Assembly: GCA_965112735.1 (NCBI GenBank)
Contig: OZ218950.1
Coordinates: 4,278,001-4,342,000 of the forward strand
Reading direction: 5' to 3'
Length of the DNA stretch: 64,000 nucleotides
Source: Phaeosaccion multiseriatum
Lineage: Eukaryota; Ochrophyta, other classes
The notes under the pieces were generated by a model that worked only from the letters and a program-made list of their open reading frames with translations, was not told the DNA's origin and ran no database searches. Position 1 is the first letter of the stretch. Each line of letters opens with the position of its first letter. This document shows, one piece after another, positions 12,733 through 22,807 of this stretch. Made by a program: the position numbers and the translations under genes.

Positions 12733-15700
12733 CACACACCGACGGACACAGTGTGGTAGCTTCCGCCCGGAGGACCTGTCGCTCGGGGAAGCAGACACCG
12801 CTCTGTCGGCCCTACCCGCACCGCTGATGCGAAACGCAGGTAGGAGGCACATCTAGCCACCCATCCATTCATACATACATACACACATACATACATACAT
12901 ACATTCATCTATCCACCCACCCATCCATACATACATACATACATGCATACATACGTACATACATACATACGTACATACATACATACGTGCATACATACAT
13001 ACACACATGCAAACGACCATAATACTTCCTTTCCCTTCGTCGAAGCCGCTTGCCTCCTCTTGAGTGTTGACTGGTCCCAACACCTCCATTCCGCTGCACT
13101 CTGTTCTTGAGCCCCTGCCCCCCCTGCCGCCTCTCCCCCACTCTCGCTTTTCCCTCCCTCCCTTCCTTCCTTCCTCCCTCCCTCCCTCCCTCCCTCCCTC
13201 CCTCCCTCCCTCCCTCCCTCCCTCCCTCCCTCCCTCCCTTCTCCACAGGCATTTTCAGGGCGGCGTTGGCATTTGTGGACGCGTGGAGGAGCTTGTCATC
13301 GCGCAGGAGGAACCTTTTGTGGGGCGCGCCTGTTCGAGCCCCCCTGGAGAGGGCTCTGCTCAAGGCTGAGAGCGTCAACAAAGCGAACAAGGTGAGTGAG
13401 TGAGGCCAGGGGCGGAAGCGGAGGCGGAGGAGGAAGACGAAGAGGAGGAGGAGGGGGAGGAGTTGGAGGAGGAGGGGGAGGAGGAGGAGGAGGAGGAGGG
13501 GGAGGAGGAGGAGGAGGGAGAGGAGGAGGAGGGGGAGGGGGAGGGGGAGAAGGAGGAGGAGGAGGAAGGGGACCGAGGTCAGGAGTAGAGAGTGAGAGTA
13601 AAGGACGTCAGTCGAAGCAACCCCCTCTCTCAAACCTCTCTTTCTCTTCTTCCTTGCGAAAACCAACCAACACAAAAGCGCGTGCCCATGCTCGTTGTGT
13701 CTGTGATGTATGTACAGGAAAGAGCACTTGCCGAGCGGGCCAAGGCAGCAGAAGTGGGCCAGACAGACTCAGGTGAACCAGTCCGAGGCTTTCCTTTCAG
13801 TCTAGTTTACTTTCTTTGCTCGCTACTCACCTCATCCTCATCCTCCTTTGCTTGTTTGTGTCGAAATCTCACCCTGCTTCCTCCTCCTGTGCCGCCCCGC
13901 CCCTCCCTTCGTCCCAACCTCCCTCTTTGCTTCAACTCCATTCACCACGCTCACACCTCACTCTATCTAACACAATCCTTCATTCACTCCTTTCGCTCCG
14001 TAGAAGGCGCTGCCGCTGCCGCTGCCGGTAGTAGGAGAAGGATAACCCCGAGGGTTGAGCTCTTGGGCGCGAGGGGAGGGAGTAGGGTTCAGCAGAGAGC
14101 AAGCGCAGACCTCGGTGAGTCAGTCCCAATGACAGTTACACCGTAGTGTGTGGGTGTTTGAAAGTAGGTAGGTAGGTAGGTAGGTAGGTAGGTAGGTAGG
14201 TAGGTAGGTAGGTAGGTAGGTAGGTAGGTTGGTAGGTAGGAAGAAGAAGGAGTAGGGAGGTGGGTAGGTAGATTGGTAGGTGGGTAGGTTGGGAGGAGGG
14301 AGGGAGGTAGGCAGGTAGGCAGGTAGGGAGGTAGGGAGGTAGGCAGGTATGCGGTTGGGCAAGTGGATATGTAGATAGGTAGGTAGGTACGTAGGTACGT
14401 ACATATATGCAGCATGTCTGTGGCTTTTTCCGCACCACATCACACCCCCCTTTGTCTCTTGTCTCTCATCTCCTATCTGTGGTGGTGCAATGTCCCTGCC
14501 TCTGTCTTCCCTCTCTTGCCTCTCTCGCACACAAACACAGGCACAGCTGCACTAACACCAAAGCCTGCAGCAGCAGTCCCAACCCCATCCAATGCAAAAC
14601 TCACTGCACCGCCCACTATGCAGCCCACTATGCAGCCCACTAGGCAGCGTCTGGCAGCAGGCAGTGGAGGCAATGAAAGCAGTGGAGCCCACGGAGCCAA
14701 CGGAGCCAAAGGAGCCAAGGGAGCGGCCATTAACGTGTACGCAGCGCTTAGTGGTGGTGGTGGTGGCAGCAACCGCAGCAAGAGGCACAGTGGCGAGAAC
14801 AGTCGGCTTGTGACGCTTCGGGTCGGGCTATCGAGCAAGCGGACTCACCAGTATCGACAGATGCTCAGGCCTGCAGCCGCAGCCGTTGGTGATACAGCAG
14901 CTTCGGCGAAGGCGAAGGGGAAGGGGAAGGGGCACGCGCAGGAGCAGGGCAGCAAAGAGGGAAAGCAGAGCGTGGCAGTGGCATTGTGCTTGATGTGTGC
15001 CGCGCCGGCCAGCCATCAGGTGTGTGTGTGTCGTGTGTCTCCCCCCCTACTCCCCTCCCTCCCCCCACAGCAACCTCTGCCCCTCCCTCCCTCCCTCCCT
15101 CCCTCCCTTCCTTCCTTCCTTCCTTCCTTCCTTCCTTCCTTCCTTCTTTCCTTCCTTCCTTCCTTCCTTCCTTCCTTCCTTCCTTCCTTCCTTCCTTCCT
15201 TCCTTCCTTCCTTCCTTCCTTCTTTCCTTCCTTCCTTCCTTCCTTCCTTCCTTCCTTCCTTCCTTCCTTCCTTCTTTCCTTCCTCCCTTCCTTCCTTCCC
15301 TTCTTCCTTCCTCCCTTCCTTCCTTCCCTCCTTCCTCACTCCCTCCCTTTATGCCCTCCTCCCTCCCTCCCTCCCTTCCTTCCTTCCTTCCTTCCTCTGC
15401 ATCATCCTCAGGGTCGCCACCCCGAGGTGTTTCGCGACTTGTTCTGCAGTACCGCCTGCTCCATGGGATGGCAGGCCACGGGCAACCGGGGGGGCTTGAG
15501 GAAGCAAGCAGCGGACAGAGATGGAGGCAGGTTAGTCAGTCAGCACATGGTGCTAGGGAGTCCGTTAACTGATATCAGGCGACATGCCGCCCCGTTGACT
15601 TGGGCAACTCAATTGCTGTCTGACCAACAGATGGGCATGTAACGGAATTCTAAGACGACAAGGCAGGCAGACGGACAGGCAGGCAGGAAGGCTGGCAGGC

Positions 15701-17340
15701 AGGCAGGAAGGAAGGCTCTCGCATCTCAATGCTGCTTTCCGCTTTCATACATGTAGACAGATGCGCACCCACTTCCACACTGTCCGAGCCTTCTCTGCAC
15801 TTCACCTCTCTTCCCTTCCCTTCCCTTTCCTTCCCTTCCCTTTCCCTATCCTCTTTGTCTCACCGCTTCTCCCTCCCTCCCTCCCTCCCTCCTTCCTTCC
15901 TATTGTGAACGAAATTGCTTCACACTGAATGGGTATCACAAAAACTCTATTATATCACCCCTCTTTCTTTTGTTCATCAGGTGCGAGCTGTGCGGGAAGG
16001 AGACCCTCCACTTAGTCGCTGACTTACAGGCTCTGCCGGATTGGGAGTCCCGCAGGTGAGTGAGTGGGTGGGGGAGAGTATAACAGATAAGAGAGGCGGA
16101 TAGGCAGGCAGGCAGACACAGGCTGGCATCCCATGGCTCCATTCGGCTCTGGTCCGTCCACGCACCCACATACACACACACACACACACACACACGCAAA
16201 CGTACACACGCACACATACACATACACACATGTGCACACACGCACACGCGCGCGCGCAAACACACACACGCACACACATACAAACAGGGAGCGGCTTCGA
16301 CGAGACGACCCCCGCTGGGAGGACAAGCCTCAGCGAATGGAGCGGTGAGTCAGTCGACTCGCTTTAACAGGGCTTTAACACATAGGGACGTCCCTTTCCT
16401 TCCTTCCTTCCTTCCTTCCTTCCTTCCTTCCTTCCTTCCTTCCTTCCTTCCCCCCATCTCCGTCGTCGTGCTTTGTCGCTGCCCCAAAGAAGATGGGGAC
16501 CATGGCCGATGGCCGCGCTCGCCTCAATCTCTCGTCACCTCCGGTCGGTCCCTTTCGACCCCCCCCCAACACACACACACACACACTGTCCTCCATCCCC
16601 ACACTCAATTGATCTGTGCGCTACTTACTCACTCTTTTGCTTCCTTTCTCTTGATCATTGAAGACTGGTGGAGAACCCTGTCGCAGGCCGTGTGTGGGAG
16701 GCGGACCACATCAAGGGAGGTACGTGAATGAAGAGTTCTTTGAGTATGAAGCTATCTAGTAAGGAGCCACCTAATCAGGCCCTTCCCCCAAATGTATCGG
16801 TGCTAGAGGGAGAGTCTTGTCTTTTCATCGCGTTTTATGATTGACTCACGTCTTCCCTCTCCCTCCCTCTCACCTCCCACCCTCCCTCCCTCCCTCCCTC
16901 CCTCCCTCCCTCCCTCCCTCCCTCCCTCCCTCCCTCCCTCCCTCCCTCCCTCCCTCCCTCCCTCCCTCCCTCCCTCCCTCCCTCCCTCCGTCCCTCCTTC
17001 CCTCCTTCCCTCCTCCCTTGTGACAGTCTTCGAAGGGGGCGGCGAGTGCCTTGTGGACAACATTCGCACGCTGTGTGTACTGTGCCACAGCGAGGTGACG
17101 GCAGAACAGTGTCGGAGGAGGGCGGCAGAAGGACACAAACGGCCGCCGGAGGAGGAGGAGGAGGAGGAGGAGGAGGAGGAGGAGGGGGAGAAGCAACGGA
17201 AGAACAACAACAACAACAAGAAGAAGGAGGAGGAGGAGGGAATTGCCGCTTTTGGTGAGGATGTGCAGCACTACAGCAGCGGGGATGACGACATGGAGTT
17301 TGACCTGTCGGGGAATATGGAGAGGAGGAGCAGCAAGAGA

Positions 17341-17371
<31 letters not shown>

Positions 17372-17586
17372 GCAGCAGACACAGGGGGCGTCTGGGTGGG
17401 GCTGGTGGCAATAGCCAGGGCGTCAGTAGCGGCGAAGATGATGACGCGTTCGCCTTCTGCTTCAGTCGAGCTCCGGAAGGTGTCCAGGAAGGGAAGAAGG
17501 TCTCACTCCATGTAGGTGAAAGCTCCGACAGCTCCAGCAGCAGCAGCAGCAGCAACAACAGCAGTGACTCATCGGACTCCGACTAG
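3466..17586 (+). CDS. ZRANB3-like SNF2 annealing helicase with C-terminal HNH nuclease
   Basis: A fork-remodelling SNF2 ATPase of the SMARCAL1/ZRANB3 group. Exons: 3466-5225, 5524-5674, 6064-6153, 6310-6376, 6929-7027, 7289-7341, 7679-7740, 7967-8177, 8362-8447, 8650-8775, 9102-9486, 9838-10062, 10273-10367, 10598-12494, about 12591 onward (its donor unresolved), 12752-12840, 13249-13391, 13718-13771, 14004-14115, 14541-15019, 15412-15530, 15981-16055, 16288-16344, 16664-16719, 17027-17586. Seen in order: an acidic N-terminus, a Cys4-type finger (PCWKCG...CTSKPWC, 4312-4430), helicase motifs ADEMGTGKT, VDEAHF and LLTGTP, then [22 protein letters not shown] and [20 protein letters not shown] segment resembles the ZRANB3 substrate-recognition region. 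The end carries CELCGK, WEADHI and LCVLCH, an HNH zinc nuclease. The finger lies before the helicase, unlike animal ZRANB3. Two low-complexity acidic inserts are large. The assignment is firm; exon borders around 12.6 kb are not. Confidence 0.92.
5820..5875. repeat. (AC)n microsatellite in intron
   Basis: Nearly pure CA dinucleotide run inside the intron between the exons ending at 5674 and starting at 6064 of the ZRANB3-like gene. Confidence 0.9.
6393..6660 (+). repeat. (GTT)n / GGTGTTGTT repeat in intron
   Basis: A GTT trinucleotide run grades into degenerate GTGGTGTTGTTGCGGTGGTGTAG units. It occupies the start of the intron between the exons ending at 6376 and starting at 6929. Confidence 0.85.
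7873..7922 (+). repeat. 10-bp tandem repeat (ATCTGACCCS)
   Basis: Five near-identical decamers, ATCTGACCCC or ATCTGACCCG, stand head to tail in the intron just before the exon at 7967. Confidence 0.85.
12850..13015 (+). repeat. (CATA)n/(CATC)n microsatellite in intron
   Basis: Imperfect tetranucleotide array following the exon that ends at 12840 in the ZRANB3-like gene. Confidence 0.85.
13146..13238 (+). repeat. (CCCT)n array directly before a splice acceptor
   Basis: A CCCT array ends eight bases before the acceptor CTCCACAG of the exon starting at 13249, so it takes the place of the polypyrimidine tract. Confidence 0.85.
14164..14400 (+). repeat. (GTAG)n tetranucleotide array in intron
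   Basis: GTAG/GTAC/GGAG array after the donor at 14116. It is one of the few intronic arrays here that is purine-rich on the sense strand. Confidence 0.85.
15081..15398 (+). repeat. (CCTT)n array in intron before acceptor
   Basis: About 300 bp of CCTT/CCCT repeats fill the intron between the exons ending at 15019 and starting at 15412 and end just upstream of the acceptor. Confidence 0.9.
16876..17010 (+). repeat. (CCCT)n array before the HNH exon
   Basis: A nearly pure CCCT array precedes the acceptor TGACAG of the last exon of the ZRANB3-like gene, which encodes the C-terminal half of the HNH zinc site. Confidence 0.9.
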
Positions 17587-17868
17587 GTGTGAGCTCCAGC
17601 AGCAGCAGCAGCAGCAGCAACAGCAGATGGTGGTACAGCAGTCAGCTCATGGGCCTCGGGTGAACATATCCCTTTGAGAAGGAAGAAGTCTGAAGGAAGA
17701 GAGCAGAGCCAGCATGCCATTTGCATATCATTTATTCATTTGCCCCGTACAGATTGTTTCTTTGCCCCCGCTACTGCGTAGTAACTACCATTGTAAAAAA
17801 AAAATTGACTTGCAACAGGTAGTAGGAGTCGAACGCTCCTTCCTCATTGCCGTATAAAAAGAGACCCC

Positions 17869-17906
<38 letters not shown>

Positions 17907-17917
17907 GTCACCTCCCT
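17587..17917. other. Convergent 3' flank between ZRANB3-like and lycopene cyclase genes
   Basis: Holds the 3' UTRs of two converging genes. It contains CAG repeats with one variant copy of the dispersed 21-bp motif (17621-17641), A/T-richer sequence around 17730-17810 and an (AG)n run at 17873-17903. No gene seen. Confidence 0.6.
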
Positions 17918-20900
17918 CTACTCCCCCCCCGCCTCGTCTTGAGCCGGTGCTGCTACTTCTCCTGCTGCTGTTGCCACTGCCGCTTCCTCTGCGAGCACAG
18001 CAGCTCTGGCAGCAGCAACATCAGCAGCAGTTTCCAGCACAATATCATCCGCTTTCGCAGCAGCTTTCGCAGCGGCTTCAGCAGCAAGCTCCTCCGCTGC
18101 TTGTGCCGCCGCTACCGGGTCCATGAAGTGTGTCAATTCCGCCTCCTCAATGTCATTCTCCAATTGCCTCATCTCCTTGGCCAGCCCTAGGCTCAGAGGT
18201 GTAACCGACGCAATCAAACCCTCTTGGAAGCCCATGCGCACTCCCTCCAAGGCGAGACCAAGCTTGATGCTCAAGGGTGCTTCCAACCATAACAACACCC
18301 CAAACTTGAAGCGACGTGACCAGCTCTGGTGAAGCTCGTTGAAGGGCAGGTTAGGGTAGCCGGCGAGGAACCCTGCCCAGTACGGCAGAGGGATCTGTTG
18401 AGGGGTGGACAGACAGACAGATAGACAGACAGACAGACAGCGAGGGATGGGTGGGTGGGGTGAGGAGGCGAGGAGAGAAAGGACGGACCCACAGAGAGAG
18501 AGAGGGGGGGGGGGGGGATGGTGGAGGGCATGGAGGACGGGTGGGGAGGAGGGGTGGGGAGGAGGAGGGGGGGGGAGGAGGAGGCGGAGGAGGATCTTTG
18601 TCAACCCATCCACCCATCCATTCATATCTGATATATCCATGGACCACACCTCCACACCAATCAATCAACCACGTGCCTCACCTTAAAGAAGGCCGAAAAG
18701 AAGCCCCGAAGTTCCGACACGGGCTGCTTCATCAAAAACTCCCCCCCAAATATGTGGAACATTTGCTGCAGCAGCGCCTCCTGCGGCCACAGCCGAGCAT
18801 ACGCCTTCCTCGCGGCCAGCGTCGGCTCCACAGGAACCCCACTCTCTCGGGACAGTTCAAAGGACCTTCCGATGGCGTCTGAGACGGGCTTGGCGGCCGC
18901 CAGTTGCCTTTTTTGTATTGTATAGGTTTGGGGCGGGTGAGGTTGAGCTGGTGTTGGGGGCGAGGTGGACTCTCCGCGAGGGAGGCAGAGAAGAGCAAGC
19001 ATGATTGGGTCCCCCCCCCCCCTCCTGCCCCCAAGTCTGCTCACCTGACCATCATGTAGCCCGTGGCGGCGTGGACGAGCCCCGCTGCGCTTCCGAAGGC
19101 GACAACACGCTGCGCCAGCCACACCCACAAACACACATAGACGCACGGGAGGGGGCAACGCGTGAGGTTTACGAGGAGGCAAACACGACGAAGCGACAGA
19201 GGCCAGACAGGACCTTGAGCACAGGGTTGGGGGCAGGGGCTACCTATCCATCGGGCTACCTATCCATCGGGCTACCTATCCATCGGGCTACCTATCCATC
19301 GGGCTACCTATCCATCGGGCTACCTATCCATCGGGCTACCTATCCATCGGGCTACCTATCCATCGGGCTACCTATCCATCGGGCTACCTATCCATCGGGC
19401 TACCTATCCATCGGGCTACCTATCCATCGGGCTACCTATCCATCGAGGGGTGGGGGCAGGGGCTACCTATCCATCGCGCGACACTTCTTTGGCCGGCGAG
19501 CCACGGCACAGCTCTCGAGCAGGTCAAGCAGGTCAAGCAGGTCAAGCAGATCAAGCAGGTCAAGCAGATCAAGCAGGTCAAGCAGGTCAAGCAGGTCAAG
19601 CAGGTCAAGGCAAGGAGGCCACTCGCCGCACACACGCACGAACGCTCGCATGCACGCCCGCACACACGCGCACGCGCCTAGGCCTTCCCAGGGTTGTGGG
19701 CTGCCTTTACGAAGCAAAGCCACGGACTCACGGTTGCTACTGCTGTATTACCAACTGTTGCTGCTCTACCACTACCACCCTCCTCCTCTCCCCTCTCACT
19801 CACCTGATCGAACTTGGGCAGGCTGCCCCCCATGGGTATCCGACAGAACTCCTCCCCCTCCACATTGGTCACCTTAATGCCATGATGGGCCAGGCGCAAG
19901 TACATGCGCTCCTTTAGCACGTCAAAGGACATGGCAGGCCGGGCCACGAGACTCGTCTCTTCAAAGAAGATGCGCTGCTTGCCGTTTCGCGCCTGAGGCG
20001 GGTGGGGGTGAAAGGTGGGTGGGTAAGTGTAGGGAGGACAATCATATACGCAGACAGATTTATCTCCGTAGGTACACGACAGAGGCTGGCTCCCCTCCCT
20101 CCATCCATCCATCCATCCCTCCGTTCGCTGCTGGTCTGGCCCTGGGTCATGTATGCCACACGCACGCACACACACACGCACGCACACGTACGCCCCGCCC
20201 CCCCCCCCCCACCACCACCACTACCCCCATCCTCACCCACCCACCCATTCATCCACACACACACAGACAGACAAGACGCCTTCCCTCACCTTTCCCAGGG
20301 GCATGGCATACATGAAGGAGGGCTCCTTCTCCAGATCATCCCCCGGCAGCTCCCCCTCCTTCTTGTAGTTGGTGCGGTAGTCCATAAAGAGCATCGCCTT
20401 GGGATCGTAGGGCTCGTAGCCGTCCTCCACCTCGCACTCAATGCCGTAGGCGATCTGGAAACCGGGGTTGTGCTCCCCCTGTATGTGTGTGTGCGTGTGT
20501 GTGTGTGTGTGTGTGCACGTGCACCACAAGAGCAACCAAAGAAAGTGGGAGAAGGATAAGTCGTAAGAAATGGAACTCCGCTTTCTGTATTCCCCTTCCT
20601 CCCTCCCATCCTGTCCTCGCCCCGGTTCCCCCCTCTGCGTCCATATGCCTCTCGCCTAGTCGCTCTCCCTCTCCCCGCCTACGCTACCTGACGTTCGATG
20701 AGTTTGGAGTAGTGGCCAGAGGCGTCCACCAACATTGTCGCAGAGATGTTCGGCCCTGCCCCCTCAGCCTTCTCCTTGCTCTTGCTCTTGCCCTTGCCCT
20801 TGCCCTTGCTCTTTGGAGCCTTGGAGGACAAAGAGGAAGAGGAAGAAGAAGAAGAAGAAGAAGAAGAAGATTTTAGAGACGACGGAGGTACCCCTCCCTT

Positions 20901-21803
20901 GGCCGGTACAACGACGCTCCCCTCCAGCTCCATGAGAGAGAGGTTGGTTCCAGTGGCGTGGTGCTGCACGCTGTCGGTGTCCACGGCCAGCTTGATTTGC
21001 GCCACCCCGGCCTTGGCGAGGCGTGAGGTGAGCGTCTTGCGGAGGGCGTCGCGGCTGACTCGGGCGTACGGTCGCTGGAGCCGGAGTCGTTCGTCGTCCG
21101 GCACCTGATGGCTTCCCCCGTAGAAGCAGTCCGTCATCTCCCACCGCCGGTCGAGGCACTTGTCCAAGCCCAGGTCCAACTGTTCCTCCAGCTCCTCCCA
21201 TTCCTCTACCCATACACCGTAGTTGGGTACCCACGGAGTTTCTAGGTTGGGGTCAATGACACACACGTCGAGGTCGTATCTCTCTGCCAGGAGGGCCGCC
21301 ATGGTGCAGCCTGCAGGCCCTGCACCGACCACGGCCACATCGAAGTGCTCGCCGTCCCACCCGGTCTTGGAGGGTTTGGAATTGCGCTTCTTCCTTCCAC
21401 CTCCACCACCGCTGCCACCACCACCCACACTACTCTTGTCGCCGCCAAAGAGCTTTTGCAGACCTGCCACCTGTTGTTTCCACTGAGATTGCCATGCCAT
21501 TGTAGTCGAGGGGGGGGAGGAGGTGGTGGAGGAGGGAGTAGCGGTGGTGGCGGCGGTGCTTGCAGATGAGCCCACTCGGTGGGACTGCTGCCGGAGTCTG
21601 CGAGAAGTCTTGCTGACGGCCTCCCTAAACAAGCCACTCCTGCTGCTGCCGCTGCTGCTCCTGCTGCTGCTGCTGCTCTCACCATGCTGAGGCCTGACTA
21701 AAGTCGCGGAAGGTGTCCAGCAAAGTGTGGAGGGGCATGGGCAGAGGACTGCGGAGAGCAGTGCTCCCGCTGTCACCCCGACCGAGGTCTTGCCACGCTT
21801 CAT
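17918..21803 (-). CDS. Lycopene beta-cyclase, plastid carotenoid synthesis
   Basis: Cyclises the ends of lycopene to beta-ionone rings in the plastid. Exons on the minus strand: 20688-21803, 20290-20478, 19804-19992, 19045-19109, 18682-18907, 17918-18394, all in phase. Seen: the FAD-binding VAVVGAGPAGC, VIDPNLETPWVPNYGVWVEE, PYARVSRDALR, LVDASGHYS, then FMDYRTNY, PSFMYAMPLG, FFEETSL, RIPMGG, VVAFGSAAGLVHAATGYM and a late FGVLLWLEA region. The N-terminus has a hydrophobic segment (AGALLSAVL) after basic residues, like the signal part of a bipartite plastid leader. An insert rich in Ser and Lys/Gly (20760-20900) interrupts the conserved region. The tail is an Ala/Glu-rich helix of about 60 residues, which many lycopene cyclases lack. 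Confidence 0.93.
19236..19444 (-). repeat. 16-bp minisatellite, about 13 copies, in lycopene cyclase intron
   Basis: Unit CTACCTATCCATCGGG on the plus strand, repeated without visible change, inside the intron between the exons at 19804-19992 and 19045-19109. Confidence 0.9.
19517..19611 (-). repeat. 9-bp minisatellite (AGGTCAAGC)
   Basis: About ten copies of CAGGTCAAG, two with an A for G change, in the same intron as the 16-bp minisatellite. Confidence 0.9.
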
Positions 21804-22807
21804 CGGCTACCCGAGGAGCTGCTGGTGCTGGTGCCACTCCAGCCTTGAAGGGCGCACCAATGCACACGATAGCCTTGCCACCTCCTGCGTCTCCGGTCTG
21901 TGAGGGCGGAGTCTTGACTAAAGTCGTGCGACGTAACGTGCTGGGGTGCGGAAAGATGGGAGATACCCGCTCCCACGCGTAGCGTGTAGCGAAGTTCGGG
22001 ACGACCCAGGGCAGCTGAGTCGTACAAGCAGCAGCAGTGGCGTCGAGCACTACAACAGGAGCGAGGGGAAGAGGGAGAAGATTTTTGTGGGTGCATGCAC
22101 CAGGCGTATGCAATTGGGCTGGCCCACACCTATGCAATGCACTTCCTCATCTTTTTCCCTTCTCAGCGTGTGCCACAGCAGAAAAGACAAGATCACAAAG
22201 GAGTTGTACCGGGGGGAAAGAGGGGGCCACATAAGAGAGGCAGGCACTCGCGTGCAACTGGAAATCTCGCGAGGTAAGCCAGCCACACGAGGGAAGAGAC
22301 AAAATCAAAGCCCGGACTACTGTGTCATTGTGGGGATCAGCCATAAGAGCGCATAGTCTTCGCCTTCCCCCGGCGTTTGCTCCGGCCGAGAGGAGACACG
22401 GGCTGCATAGACGTGTCGGCTCGCGGCTCACCATCTCCGGCTTGCCACCCTGTGGATGATCAATCAATTCGCCCGCCAAGCCTCCCATCCTCCCGTCTTA
22501 ATGTCCCCCCAGGCCCCCTTCAGTCTGCAATGGCTCTTACGCCGCACCATAACACCCCCGCCCATCACCAACGCCCACACAAATCCAACCCTCTCCAGGA
22601 CCGATGCGGCGGGCCCGGCCTGAGCGGCTTCGGCAGCAACCCTCGGGCAGGGCGTGTCGATGTCTCCGTCCTGCGCCTCCCGCTTCATTGGCAGTAGCTG
22701 CGGCAGGAGCAGCACAAGCAGCGCAGCCCGCAGCCGGGAAATCCACAGGAGCAGCAGCAGGCGGAGGCGGGAGTGGCGGGAGTGTGGGTGCTGGGGGGAG
22801 TGGGAAG
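21804..22807. promoter_or_regulatory. Divergent region, lycopene cyclase / glutamate-cysteine ligase
   Basis: About 1 kb separates the chosen starts of two divergently transcribed genes and should contain both promoters. An open frame continuous with the ligase reaches back to an ATG at 22604, so part may be coding. No defined element was recognised. Confidence 0.4.

Noticed and set aside
17800-17870. Possible tRNA on the minus strand (GCGTTCGACTCC followed by a T-run)
   Set aside because: The T-stem does not pair around the loop in tRNA register, and no acceptor or anticodon arm could be built.
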